Shown piece after piece: positions 41,875 through 51,313 of a stretch of DNA of 64,000 nucleotides. Source of the DNA: an uncultured Clostridia bacterium (GTDB taxonomy: Bacteria; Bacillota; Clostridia; Oscillospirales; Acutalibacteraceae); assembly GCA_946407065.1 (NCBI GenBank), contig CAMJMQ010000017.1, positions 1 to 64,000 of the forward strand, written 5' to 3'. The first letter of the stretch is position 1. Every line of letters begins with the position of its first letter. The translations under genes were made by a program, and so were the position numbers. The notes beneath the pieces are model-generated. The model had not been told where the DNA came from, ran no database searches, and saw only the letters and a list, made by a program, of their open reading frames with translations.

Positions 41875-44208
41875 TTATTCTATAGATGTTCCGATCGCGT
41901 AGGGGGTGGGGATCCCGGTGAGGTAGCGGCAGATGAAGGTCGCGTCGATGATCTCGATCTCACCGTTGCCGTCAACATCGGCATTCATCATCGTTTCGGG
42001 ATCGATATTGACCTTGCTGCCGGCACAGTAACGCTGGATCAGCGTCGCGTCGCTGATGGTGACCTCTCCGTCGCCGTCCGTGTCACCGCAGATCGCTAAA
42101 TCGACCTCGGCGCCTGTCGCGATGATGTAGACGCTGAAATGGGTCGTTTTAAAGCTGAGGTATCCATCCTGATAAACCGCGTTCATATCGGTCAGACTGC
42201 CGTCGGCTTCTTTGCGATATACCTTAGCGTCGGGATCATCACACGGGATCTTGACGGTGACAACATGTTCGGGCTGAACCGCTTCACTGTCTTTCTTCAA
42301 ACCGATATCGTAGGCGTTGATCATTTCAACGGTTTTGGGCAACGCGGTCTTGTCAAATGTATCGGTGATATCCTCAACACTCAACTCCTGTCCCTCTGCC
42401 ACACTGACGCTTACACCGCATGTATCGGTGACGTCCGTGAGCGGAACAAAAGAGAAATGATTGACAAATCCGGGACCGAACATCTTCTTGGCGTCCGGGC
42501 TTTCAAACTGTCTGATAAATCTTTCTGCCTCAGTGCCCGGATAACCGTACATCGTTACATCAAAGTATAAGGTTCTCTGTTCTTGCCATGAGCCTACATA
42601 TACTGTTGTTTTGCCAAAACTGGCGGTAATCGATTCGACCGATTTGGGAATTGTCACACTTTTGAGATCAGTGCAGTTGTAGAATCCTGTGATATCACGC
42701 AGACCATCCGGGAAAATGATCGTCTTCAAGGTCGTTTGGTCATTAAAGCCTTCCACCTTTGTTGTACCGGGTCGAATCTCGACTGTCTCGGGACAGATGC
42801 CCTTATAGTCCATCGCTGATGTGCCCCAATATAGTACGCCGTCCGGCTGATCGTTGTACCAGATACCCTCAAAATCAGTTTCTTCAAACGCTGTTTTAGC
42901 GACATATTCGATGGATGAGGGAAGCGTAAAGTCAGTTAATCCGGTGCATCCGGCGAACGTATCATCCTCTATTCCCGTTATTGAATCGGGGAGCTTGACG
43001 ATTGTCAGACCGGTGCATCCCTTAAAAGCGCCTTCACCGATCTCTGTCACCGAGTCGGGAATGACGATCTCTGTCAGTCCGGTACATCCGGAGAAAGCGC
43101 CGGCTCCGATTGAGGTCACCGATTCGGGAATAACGATTTTTGTCAGACCGGTACATCTGCTGAAAGCATAATCCTCGATCTTAGTCACTGCGTCGGGGAT
43201 CGTAATGCTCGTCAAACCGGTGCATCCCTCAAAAGCGCCTTCACCGATCTCTGTCACCGAGTCGGGAATGACAATCTCTGTCAGTCCGGTACATCTGCTG
43301 AAAGCATAATCCCCGATCTCAGTCACTGCGTCGGGGATCGTAATGCTCGTCAAAGCGGTGCAATAATTGAATGTGCGATCTTTTATTGTTGTGATGGAAG
43401 AGGGAATATTGATCTCTGTCAAACCGGTGCATCCGCTAAAAGCGCCGGATCCGATTGAGGTCACCGAGTCGGGGAGCTTGACGCTTTTCAGGTTCTCATT
43501 GTCCTCAAACGCGTTATCCGCGATCTTGACGACGGGCAGACTATCGATGGCAGCCGGAATCTCAAGATCACTTTCATTGCCGGCGTAGCCGGTGATATCC
43601 AAGCAGGTAGGATCGATATCCATCTCGCCTTGGGCGTTCAGGTAACGGTGATAGCGGTACAGAAAGCCGCCATCCAAATCCTCCAAATCCCAGTGAGGCA
43701 CTAACGCTGATTTGGAAGGATCGATCTCGTACGGACGGGTTTCTCCGTTGCAGTAAGCGACATGACCGAGGCAGTCGGTGGTGAAGTACAGATCATGGGT
43801 CTGCTCTATCCATTTGATGCCGGATATGTGAATAAAAGAGATCTTATACTTTACACCTTCGGTAAACGTGTAACCCAATTTTGCTGCGGGGTCGATCTCA
43901 TACATGCCGCTCACACCTTTGGTGGCAGTGCCGATGGGTTTTTTCGTGCCCCAACCAAATGGTGTTGTGGGATTGGCTTCGGTGCCAAAGTCGCCGTCGT
44001 AGATATAGAAAGCGACCTTATCCTTGGCGCCCATCTCCCAGCCGGTGCCGTTCACATCGAAATAGATCTTGTTCGGCTCGGGTGTAAAGCCCTCGGGCGC
44101 GGTGTAGCCGGTCTCCTCAGCCGAAACGCTCAGGGTCGCGGTGGGGATGACGCTCAGCGCGAGGATCAGCGCTAAGACGATCGATAGTATTTTTCTGTTG
44201 TTGCTCAT
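41875..44208 (-). CDS. Secreted BspA-like leucine-rich repeat protein with dockerin
   Basis: 777 aa from the ATG at 44208, which follows AAGGAGG. Signal peptide (KILSIVLALILALSVIPTAT, cleavage near SVSA). Residues about 30-200 form a beta-rich, possibly carbohydrate-binding domain. About 9-10 LRR_5 repeats of the form IPDSVTEIGEGAFEGCTGLT span roughly 220-470, with a degenerate continuation. The C-terminus is a type I dockerin: GDTDGDGEVTISDATLIQRY and NADVDGNGEIEIIDATFICR, then YLTGIPTPYAIG. It should attach through a cohesin to a surface scaffold and bind host or food ligands. No catalytic domain. Confidence 0.9.
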   Translation of the reverse strand: MSNNRKILSIVLALILALSVIPTATLSVSAEETGYTAPEGFTPEPNKIYFDVNGTGWEMGAKDKVAFYIYDGDFGTEANPTTPFGWGTKKPIGTATKGVSGMYEIDPAAKLGYTFTEGVKYKISFIHISGIKWIEQTHDLYFTTDCLGHVAYCNGETRPYEIDPSKSALVPHWDLEDLDGGFLYRYHRYLNAQGEMDIDPTCLDITGYAGNESDLEIPAAIDSLPVVKIADNAFEDNENLKSVKLPDSVTSIGSGAFSGCTGLTEINIPSSITTIKDRTFNYCTALTSITIPDAVTEIGDYAFSRCTGLTEIVIPDSVTEIGEGAFEGCTGLTSITIPDAVTKIEDYAFSRCTGLTKIVIPESVTSIGAGAFSGCTGLTEIVIPDSVTEIGEGAFKGCTGLTIVKLPDSITGIEDDTFAGCTGLTDFTLPSSIEYVAKTAFEETDFEGIWYNDQPDGVLYWGTSAMDYKGICPETVEIRPGTTKVEGFNDQTTLKTIIFPDGLRDITGFYNCTDLKSVTIPKSVESITASFGKTTVYVGSWQEQRTLYFDVTMYGYPGTEAERFIRQFESPDAKKMFGPGFVNHFSFVPLTDVTDTCGVSVSVAEGQELSVEDITDTFDKTALPKTVEMINAYDIGLKKDSEAVQPEHVVTVKIPCDDPDAKVYRKEADGSLTDMNAVYQDGYLSFKTTHFSVYIIATGAEVDLAICGDTDGDGEVTISDATLIQRYCAGSKVNIDPETMMNADVDGNGEIEIIDATFICRYLTGIPTPYAIGTSIE

Positions 44209-44233
44209 AAAAGCCTCCTTGTTTTGTATCATT

Positions 44234-44487
44234 CCGTCAAGAAAAGGTTTTGTTCACGCGATAAAAGGAGTTTTCTCAGCGGAATGCTTCTTCTTTGTTT
44301 GCTGCCTTGCAGCCGCCCGGGGGGGAAGTGCCTGTTGTGCGATTATCCGTTTTATGATCGTCCTTTCCGTCCGGGCGGGCGGCGGTTGAGTATGATACCC
44401 GCGTTATGTCAACGACATCTTACGGATATCCGTATACACTAAAATCGCAAAAACTGATGGATTTACGATTTTTGGTCAGCAAATTGT
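44234..44487. other. Short non-coding gap
   Basis: No gene. AAATCG...CGATTT near 44449-44479 could form a weak terminator for the lipoprotein gene to its right. Promoter elements for the LRR gene are not obvious. Confidence 0.3.
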
Positions 44488-45810
44488 TTATTTGAAGAAA
44501 TAGTAATTCTTGCCGGCGATGAAATAATCGTCATAGAGCCTCAGATCCGTTTGCTCGGTCAGCGGGATGCGGAAGCATTCCTTGCCGGTGTTATCATAGA
44601 CCGCGATCTGCGTGCCCTCGGAATTAGCGAAGTGATCCTTTGTAAAGCTCGATTCAACGCCCAGCTTCATCGGGTCGAACTGATCCTTGCCGTCTTTGTC
44701 GACATAGGTGATGTAGCTGCTGCCGTCATTCATGACCAGCGGCGTCACGCCCGAGTCGGAGAAATTGCCCCTGCGGATCACGTTGGGCAGATAGGCGGTG
44801 ATCTCGGCGACCTTCTCACCGCTCAGGTCATAATACACGCCGTCGACCACGCCGATGTCATCAATGATATAGGTGTGGTAGCTGTCCTTGCAATTAAACT
44901 TCTGGATCTCAAGGGTATGGACGTCCATGATGCCCAGTCCGTGGAGGGTTGACAGCTCCACCCAGACCTTGCCGTTCTCGGCGACGATCCTGTGAGGAGT
45001 GGTGCTGACGGAATCGGTCTCATTGCCGATGCAGTTGACGTCGTTTTTGACGGAGCTGCATTTGCCGCTCTTGCTGTCGAATACATTGCCGTCGAGCGGT
45101 TCATAAAAGACGCCGTCGCACAAATGCTCCCATTCTCTTTCCGGTGTAAAATCGACGGAATAGAATTCGGAGATCTCCTTACCGTTTTTATCGATCATGC
45201 CCAGCGAGTGACCGCCGGTCTTTTTGCCGTCCTTAAAGCCCTTGCTGAAGCGGTGGACTAAGAAGCCGCCGTCGCCGTAAGCGAGGATCTCCTCATAGTC
45301 GTCCTCCTTGTATTCCTTTGTCTGATACAGGGTGTTGCCGTCCTTATCGATGATGAAGAAATCCTTACCGCTGTTGTAACAGCTCACGCCGTCTTGGAAC
45401 GGCAGGGGGATATCGGTCTCATAAGAGGAGGAGTCGGTCTTGAAGATCACTTTACCCTCCTTGCTGACGACCTTGATCTGACCCTCATGGATGACCCATG
45501 CCAGTCCCTCGGAGAACGGATTGACATAATCAAAGGAGGCGGAGCTCAAGTCTAGGATCGTCCTGTCGCTTTCTTTCTTGCTCTTGTCGTCCTGTGCTTT
45601 CGCCTCTGTCGCCTTTTGCGATTCGCTCTTGTCGTCCTTTGGCTGCGAGGCAGTCTTGCTGTCGTCAGCGGGCTGAGACTGCACCTGTGCGGCGGCCTCG
45701 GCGGGTGTCGCTTCCTCGGCAGATCCGGTCTTTTTGCCCGCACAGGCGGCGAGGGATGCGATCATCACGACCGCGAGGAGGAGTGCGGATAATCTATGGA
45801 GCTTGTTCAT
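44488..45810 (-). CDS. WG-repeat-like lipoprotein, paralogue B
   Basis: 440 aa from the ATG at 45810 (AAAGGAATG upstream). Lipobox SLAAC (Cys about 23), then a charged low-complexity linker rich in Lys, Asp, Ser and Gln, and a repetitive domain whose units resemble WG/beta-propeller repeats: FSEGLAWVIHEGQIKVVSKEG, IDKDGNTLYQ, GMIDKNGKEISEF. Ends in IAGKNYYFFK. It is a tandem paralogue of the next gene (45854-47116) and lies in the operon led by the membrane-linked sigma factor. Role unknown; a surface sensor or binding protein is possible. Confidence 0.8.
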   Translation of the reverse strand: MNKLHRLSALLLAVVMIASLAACAGKKTGSAEEATPAEAAAQVQSQPADDSKTASQPKDDKSESQKATEAKAQDDKSKKESDRTILDLSSASFDYVNPFSEGLAWVIHEGQIKVVSKEGKVIFKTDSSSYETDIPLPFQDGVSCYNSGKDFFIIDKDGNTLYQTKEYKEDDYEEILAYGDGGFLVHRFSKGFKDGKKTGGHSLGMIDKNGKEISEFYSVDFTPEREWEHLCDGVFYEPLDGNVFDSKSGKCSSVKNDVNCIGNETDSVSTTPHRIVAENGKVWVELSTLHGLGIMDVHTLEIQKFNCKDSYHTYIIDDIGVVDGVYYDLSGEKVAEITAYLPNVIRRGNFSDSGVTPLVMNDGSSYITYVDKDGKDQFDPMKLGVESSFTKDHFANSEGTQIAVYDNTGKECFRIPLTEQTDLRLYDDYFIAGKNYYFFK

Positions 45811-45853
45811 CAAAAACATTCCTTTCTCGTGTTTTGTCTTTCGTTATCGGGGA

Positions 45854-47116
45854 TTATTGGAAGAAGTAGTATTTTCCGCCGATGATCGCGTAATCGTTAT
45901 CCAAGGCGTCTACCGAGCGAACATTGGCGTTATCGACATTGTCAATTCGGTGAACCTCTTTACCGTTACTGTCATAAATGATCACCGTGTTGCTGTCTTT
46001 CTCCGTTATCGCGAATTGATCCCCGTGGATACAATTCTGCGCTTCAAACTTACCGGTGGTGATCTTCTTGGGTTCAAACAGCTGTTCACCGCTTTTATTC
46101 ACATAGGTGAGATAGGTATCACCGTTCGAATCCTGTATCTCCAGATACGCGTTGCCCGCTTCGGTGAATTCACCCCTGTCGATTACCTGATCCTGATAGA
46201 GATCCACCTTGGCGATCTCCTCACCGTTCAGATCATAGTAAACGCCGTCACAGACGCAGATCGTGCCGAACACTGCACTGGGAGAATCATTTTGAATGGA
46301 GTAGGAGATTTTTTTGCCGATCTCTCCGCTGCGAAGATCAAAAGCAGCAATGTACCATCCCCTGGGCGAGTCCTCACTGATGGGGATCCACATTTTACCG
46401 TTTTGCGGGGTTGGCTGAATGTCGTTTCTGCCATTAAAGCTCATAAACCCCCAATTCTGATTTTTATCCTGTCTATGGTCAATATACGTTCCGGCTGAAA
46501 CGTCATATACCTTATATACTTCGTCAACGTTTACAAAGAGACCGTCACCTGCGTAGCTCCACTTTGATTGGAGAAAGCCATTCGTATCATCGGGCGTGAC
46601 GGTTTGGAAGGCGCCGGTTTCCTTGCCGTCCCTATCGATGGCGCCGAGTGAATACTCATCCTTGTTGAAGCCGGTGGAATGTCTGAGGGTCAGGAAATTT
46701 CCGTCACCGTAAGCGAGGATCCGCTCAAAATCCTCCTCGGTATTCGATTTGGTCTGATACAAGATCTTACCCTCTTTGTCGATGATGGAATAGTCGTTGT
46801 TATCCTGGAACCAGCTTACGCCATCCTTGAAGTCGGCACAACTATCGTATACCTTGAATTCACTTTGATAGATGATGTTTCCCTCTTTGTCGATCACCGT
46901 TGAGCTACCCAGATTTGTTACCCACGCAAGTCCCTCCGAAAAACGGGAGGCATTCTCAAACTCTGTAGTAGCAAGATCGAGCTTTTTGTCTGATGCAACT
47001 GTAGGTTCCTGGGCGTTTGAAGTCGGAGTGCCTGCGGGCTGCTTGGCGCAAGCCGCGAGGGATACGGTCATCACGACCGCGAGGATCAGGGCGAATAATT
47101 TGTTTGTTGTTTTCAT
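45854..47116 (-). CDS. WG-repeat-like lipoprotein, paralogue A
   Basis: 420 aa; the ATG at 47116 follows AAAGGAAAACTATC. Lipobox SLAAC, a short linker (without the long charged stretch of its neighbour), then the same repeat type: FSEGLAWVTNLGSSTVIDKEG, IIDKEGKILYQTK, GAIDRDGKETGAF. C-terminus YAIIGGKYYFFQ matches the IAGKNYYFFK end of the downstream paralogue. Gene order sigma factor, paralogue A, paralogue B suggests co-transcription and a shared process at the membrane. Confidence 0.8.
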   Translation of the reverse strand: MKTTNKLFALILAVVMTVSLAACAKQPAGTPTSNAQEPTVASDKKLDLATTEFENASRFSEGLAWVTNLGSSTVIDKEGNIIYQSEFKVYDSCADFKDGVSWFQDNNDYSIIDKEGKILYQTKSNTEEDFERILAYGDGNFLTLRHSTGFNKDEYSLGAIDRDGKETGAFQTVTPDDTNGFLQSKWSYAGDGLFVNVDEVYKVYDVSAGTYIDHRQDKNQNWGFMSFNGRNDIQPTPQNGKMWIPISEDSPRGWYIAAFDLRSGEIGKKISYSIQNDSPSAVFGTICVCDGVYYDLNGEEIAKVDLYQDQVIDRGEFTEAGNAYLEIQDSNGDTYLTYVNKSGEQLFEPKKITTGKFEAQNCIHGDQFAITEKDSNTVIIYDSNGKEVHRIDNVDNANVRSVDALDNDYAIIGGKYYFFQ

Positions 47117-47213
47117 GATAGTTTTCCTTTCATATCTGTTTTTTGCGTTTCGCATTATATAGACGTCGCATTATTTGTTTTGGTTTAATTGATTTTGGTT
47201 TAATTTGATTTTT

Positions 47214-49220
47214 TTATTCGGCAACTCGAAAAGCAACTCTGCTACCGTAGACTATGTATGCTACATCCATCGTATCACCATCGGGATGTTGGAAGAGCGT
47301 GTTGATACTGTCCATATCCACCTTCGGGACAGATGAGGTTGGCAGCCCCTTCGGGTAATAAACAAATGTGCTTCCATCATAATCGGCGTTCTCACTTTTT
47401 ACAACAAAGGAATATATGCCGTTTCCCATATCGGTCAGGTCTGTGACAGTGCCGACAGGAGAGAACCCCTCGCCCATAATGAAACGGTTCAGTTGTCCGT
47501 TGCCGGTGATCTCGATCATACTCCCCTCACTGTTGGCGCGACCGCTCAGATACGTGTTCGCGATAGTGGATAACATCTCCTTCTCAGAAGCGGGCTTTGT
47601 GCCGTTATCGGCTGAAGTTGCCATGTTTTTATAAACGTATCCCCTGAGGTATTCAATTGCTTGGGCATAGGTCATGGCGAGATCGTCCAGGTTGCTGAGC
47701 TGCTTGAGGGTCGCGTCATCCTCTGAGTACTGAATTTCCTCTCTGTTATCCATCACCAATCTGCTGGCAGTACCGATAAGCCGATCCTTTGCTTGCTCAA
47801 ATTTCTCCTGAGATACTTCCGCATCATTGATGGTAAAGCTGCTCGGACGGGCATCATTAAGAGAATACCTTCCGGACATGATTAGTGTTTTTTTTAGCTT
47901 GCCGGAATCATCGGGATCAAAACGGAAAAAGTCGTATATTTCCGTTTCTTTTCCTCCGTTGACTGATTCGGCATAGAGCGTATCGTTGGAGGCGAAAAGG
48001 AAATAACGCGTACCGTGTGAAACTCTATCAGCAAACTTCTCGTCATAATAGATTTCAGATACGCTGCCATCCTTGTAGCTTTCGATACAGAGTGTTCCGT
48101 TCGCTTCTCTGAGTTGTTTTATATATAACATCTCGGGCGTGTCGTCGCCGACAAGATCAATGAATGCAATCGGACGGAGGACAACGCCCTGATCAATATA
48201 CTTGTTGGGATAATTGGTATAGTCCTTTATCTGTGTTTCGTCGTCAATAAGGACCCTCAGATAATCGCTGTACGCCTTATTGTAATCAGGCGCCGTCGGT
48301 GCCTCGGCATTTTCCCGCGTTTCGTCCGCTTGCTCAGCAATTACAGCGGAGGACGCGGGCGCTGTGGGCTCCTGCGGCTTGATCAGCTGAGAGATTCCGA
48401 ACGCCGCCCCGCCGATGAGGGCGATTCCGGCGATCGCGCCGATGGCGATCTTCGCGCCGAGCGACAGCCCTGTTTTGGCGACGGCAGTAGTCGCGGCGGT
48501 GCCTGCCGCAGAAGCGGCCGCGGCTCCGGCGATCGACTGATGGATCGCGCCCCAGACGCGCAGCGCCGCTTCGGGCGAGAGCGCTTGAGAGCGGACAAAG
48601 CCGTTGAACATGGGGCCGAACGGCAACAGTACCGCGCCGTAGAACTTCTCGCCCGACTTGCGCTCTTGCTCCTCGATCTCGGTCTTGATGGCTTTTCTCG
48701 CGAGGAAGAGGCGAGATTTGACGGTGCCCTCGGAGCACTCCATGATCTGCGCGATCTCCTCAACGCTCATATCGTTATAATAGTATAGCAGGATGGTGTC
48801 GCGCTGTACGACGGACAGCTCCTCGATGATCCTGCGCAGCCGCGCGGACAGATCGTCACGCTCGGCGTATTCCTGCGGCAGCAGAAGATCGGACTCCAAC
48901 TGGAGCATCTCGCCGTTCTCTCCTTCGTCATCGACAGAGAGATCGGGGCGCTTTTTGCGCAGCATCGACTTGGACTCATTGAGCGCGATCCGCTGCAGCC
49001 AGGTGTTGAACGCCTTAGGATCGTTGAGCTTCGCGATATTCTGCCACGCCTTGATGAAGGTGAGCTGCAGGATATCCTCTGTGTCGGCGCTATTCTTCAC
49101 CGTCATCATGATGAGCGCGTAGATCTTGTCGTAATACAACTGATAGAGTTCTTCAAACGCGTTGGTGTCGCTGTTCTGTGCGGCAAGCACTAACGCTTCT
49201 TCGTGTTGATTGATAGGCAT
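47214..49220 (-). CDS. ECF-type sigma factor fused to a membrane-anchored outer domain
   Basis: 668 aa. Residues about 15-175 are a standard ECF sigma factor: region 2 FEELYQLYYDKIYALIMMTV and TEDILQLTFIKAWQNIAKL; region 4 LSVVQRDTILLYYYNDMSVE and CSEGTVKSRLFLARKAIKTE. A linker follows, then one transmembrane helix (LGAKIAIGAIAGIALIGGAAFG, about 253-275) and roughly 390 residues that should lie outside the cell. ECF factors are normally about 180 aa and controlled by a separate membrane anti-sigma protein; here both seem to be in one chain. Ribosome site AAAGGAGAAG. Two paralogous lipoprotein genes follow and may be its regulon. Confidence 0.85.
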   Translation of the reverse strand: MPINQHEEALVLAAQNSDTNAFEELYQLYYDKIYALIMMTVKNSADTEDILQLTFIKAWQNIAKLNDPKAFNTWLQRIALNESKSMLRKKRPDLSVDDEGENGEMLQLESDLLLPQEYAERDDLSARLRRIIEELSVVQRDTILLYYYNDMSVEEIAQIMECSEGTVKSRLFLARKAIKTEIEEQERKSGEKFYGAVLLPFGPMFNGFVRSQALSPEAALRVWGAIHQSIAGAAAASAAGTAATTAVAKTGLSLGAKIAIGAIAGIALIGGAAFGISQLIKPQEPTAPASSAVIAEQADETRENAEAPTAPDYNKAYSDYLRVLIDDETQIKDYTNYPNKYIDQGVVLRPIAFIDLVGDDTPEMLYIKQLREANGTLCIESYKDGSVSEIYYDEKFADRVSHGTRYFLFASNDTLYAESVNGGKETEIYDFFRFDPDDSGKLKKTLIMSGRYSLNDARPSSFTINDAEVSQEKFEQAKDRLIGTASRLVMDNREEIQYSEDDATLKQLSNLDDLAMTYAQAIEYLRGYVYKNMATSADNGTKPASEKEMLSTIANTYLSGRANSEGSMIEITGNGQLNRFIMGEGFSPVGTVTDLTDMGNGIYSFVVKSENADYDGSTFVYYPKGLPTSSVPKVDMDSINTLFQHPDGDTMDVAYIVYGSRVAFRVAE

Positions 49221-49552
49221 AATGCTTCTCCTTTGCTTTTGATTTCACTATATAGACGCATCGCGTCAACGATCGGTTTAATATTTTTGAAATTTTTTTA
49301 AAAACGCGGATGACGACAGCGAAAACCGTTCAAAAAGCGCTGTCGTTCTTTTCTTTTATCGTTATTTCATACACCGATCCGATAAGAATGTGACAAACAT
49401 GATGCAATTTTTACTACTTTTGGATGATTCCACAAAATAGCTGTCGTGCGTTTGTGAAAAATGCTAAGCCGTTCATGAGTGTTCTCAGTTGTAGCAGGAA
49501 AGGAATATTTGCCGCCGAATCATCAACCGCTTTTCATGCGGGGTATTTGTTG
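49221..49552. other. Non-coding gap
   Basis: No gene seen. AT-rich; presumably contains the leftward promoter of the sigma factor operon. Confidence 0.3.
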
Positions 49553-49587
49553 CGAAAAAAAACGGCATAGCAAGCGCTACGCCGTTA
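49553..49587 (-). terminator. Rho-independent terminator
   Basis: On the minus strand AACGGCGTAGC, GCTT loop, GCTATGCCGTT followed by seven T. It ends the acetyltransferase gene. Confidence 0.85.
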
Positions 49588-49623
49588 ATACTGTATGGTG
49601 ATGGTTGACAGTGGCTACCGGTG

Positions 49624-50232
49624 TTACCGATAATCATCCACGTCGAATTTTCTGTCTTTATAGTAGCAGTCGATGTCTTCGTCGGTGATGGCTCTGAGTA
49701 CGCGACAGGGGTTGCCGACCGCGACGACACCTGCAGGGATATCCTTGGTGACCACGGAGCCGGAGCCGATGACGGAGCCCGCGCCGATGGTGACGCCGGG
49801 ATTGATGACCACATTCGCGCCGATCCACACATCGTCCCCGATCGTGATGGGGAAGGCATACTCGTACTTTTTGCGTGAGAGGGGATGGATCGGGTGGCCT
49901 GCCGTGGTGATGCAGACGTTCGGGCCGATCAGCACCCGGTCGCCGATGGTGACCTTGGCGCAGTCCAGCACGCTGAGATTGTAGTTGGCATAAAAGCCCT
50001 CGCCGACCTCGATGTTGTAGCCGTAATCACACCGAAACGGCGGCTCGATGAAAAAGTGCTCCTTATGCTTGCCGAGCAGCTCGCCCACGAGCTTGGTGAT
50101 CTCGTCGGGATCATAGCCGTCCGCCTCGTTAATTTTCTTACAAAGAATTTTAGCCCTGATACGATCCTCAAATAAGCCGTCCTGAAACGAGTCATACGGC
50201 AGTCCGCTGAGCATGCGTTCCTTTTGGTTCAT
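49624..50232 (-). CDS. maa: Maltose/galactoside O-acetyltransferase-like hexapeptide protein
   Basis: 202 aa; ATG follows ACGGAGGAACACC. N-terminal maltose-acetyltransferase motif MNQKERMLSGLPYDSFQDGL, then the left-handed beta-helix: FFIEPPFRCDYGYNIEVGEG, CVTIGDRVLIGPNVCITTAG-like coils, catalytic His in TAGHPIHP, GDDVWIGANVVINPGVTIGA and VIGSGSVVTKDIPAGVVAVG NP. Transfers acetyl from acetyl-CoA to a sugar hydroxyl, possibly to detoxify excess sugar. Monocistronic with its own terminator. Confidence 0.9.
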   Translation of the reverse strand: MNQKERMLSGLPYDSFQDGLFEDRIRAKILCKKINEADGYDPDEITKLVGELLGKHKEHFFIEPPFRCDYGYNIEVGEGFYANYNLSVLDCAKVTIGDRVLIGPNVCITTAGHPIHPLSRKKYEYAFPITIGDDVWIGANVVINPGVTIGAGSVIGSGSVVTKDIPAGVVAVGNPCRVLRAITDEDIDCYYKDRKFDVDDYR

Positions 50233-50421
50233 GGTGTTCCTCCGTGGTAGTATTGTCGATAGGTGAATTGGTTGGATTCCACATTCGCCCCGCTTTGTCT
50301 ATCGATTGTCATTGCGAAGGGCAAAGCCCTGTGGCTATCTCAACCGATTATTCGTCTTGATTATAGCAGGAAAGGGTAGTGCGGTCAAGGATAAGACTGA
50401 CTGTATCTTGCGGAGTAAAAC

Positions 50422-50815
50422 AAAACGCCCTACCGCGGGTCGTCGGACACGCGTGTTCAAATGCCATACCCTGTTTTGCTCTGTACGCTTCATTTCCTTA
50501 ACCGACGTTGTTCATTATCCAACGCCCTGCCGCGGGAGCACCAAGGCGCTCCCCTACAAATCCTATGCAACGTCTACTGTAGGGGAGGGGCTTGCCCCTC
50601 CCGAAACCTTTCCGATCAACGCCATCCAAATGCGGAGCAGATCAAAACGCCCTACCGCGGGTCGTCGGACACGCGTGTTCAAATGCCATACCCTGTTTTG
50701 CTCTGTACGCTTCATTTCCTTAACCGACGTTGTTCATTATCCAACGCCCTGCCGCGGGAGCACCAAGGCGCTCCCCTACAAATCCTATGCAACGTCTACT
50801 GTAGGGGAGGGGCTT
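50422..50815. repeat. Tandem duplication, 222-bp period, of intergenic repeats
   Basis: The segment from AAAACGCCCTACCGCGGGTC at 50422 recurs from 50644 with no difference I could find over about 170 bases, ending TGTAGGGGAGGGGCTT. A third, diverged start is at about 50962 (AAAACGCCCTGCTGCGGGGC). Reading frames spanning it repeat accordingly and are not genes. Confidence 0.9.
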
Positions 50816-50910
50816 TGAGGAGTTGTCCAAATCTTTGATTTGGTTTACAACTCCCATGCAACAGCGCTCCAAGAACAGGCATAGCCTGTGATTGGCTAAG
50901 CGCCACTGCT
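50816..50910. mobile_element. MITE-like small insertion (about 95 bp)
   Basis: Begins TGAGGAGTTGTCC and ends GGCTAAGCGCCACTGCT. It interrupts the repeat copy at GAGGGGCTT / GCTCCTCCCG; the uninterrupted form GAGGGGCTTGCCCCTCCCG is present 222 bp upstream. Internal hairpin: AGTTGTCCAAATC and GATTTGGTTTACAACT. A second, longer copy is at 31229-31415, also with an empty site in this window. Confidence 0.75.
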
Positions 50911-51052
50911 GCTCCTCCCGAAACCTTTCCGAGCAACGCCATCCAAATGCGGAGCAGATCAAAACGCCCTGCTGCGGGGCGTCATAAATGTCGCCCCCTA
51001 CAAATCCGCTGCAGCGTTTTCCGAATTGACGGAAGCCGTCGAAAAGAAACAC

Positions 51053-51081
51053 TTGCTTTTATCAAAGCCGTATGTTATAAT
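51053..51081 (+). promoter_or_regulatory. Promoter of the SRP RNA gene
   Basis: TTGCTT (51053-51058), 17 bases, TATAAT (51076-51081); the RNA would start about seven bases later. Confidence 0.75.
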
Positions 51082-51087
51082 AACACT

Positions 51088-51263
51088 GTTCGCAAGCCGT
51101 CCACGGTGTGGATAAGCGAGCGACAGGCCCTGTACGATTCCCGGCCATGAATCATGTCAGGCGCGGAAGCGAGCAGCATTAAGTGTTCTCGGGGATGCGA
51201 TGCAGTAAGTCTGTCGTTCACTTATCAACATCATTCAGCCACTATGGCTGCGGCTTGCGTTTT
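51088..51263 (+). ncRNA. ffs: Signal recognition particle RNA (SRP RNA)
   Basis: The universal domain IV is recognisable: CATGTCAGGCGCGGAAGCGAG followed by CAGCATTAAG, matching the GTCAGGxxxGGAAGxxAGCA tetraloop and internal-loop consensus that binds Ffh. The 5' GCAAGCCG pairs with 3' CGGCTTGC, closing a molecule of about 175 nt that ends in TTTT. A consensus promoter lies at the right distance. This length is between the short (about 100 nt) and Bacillus-type (about 270 nt) forms; ends are estimated. Confidence 0.85.
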
Positions 51264-51313
51264 CTATATCGTTTTGTTGCCTTGATGGGATGATTGCGAA
51301 AGGGAGGTTCCTG

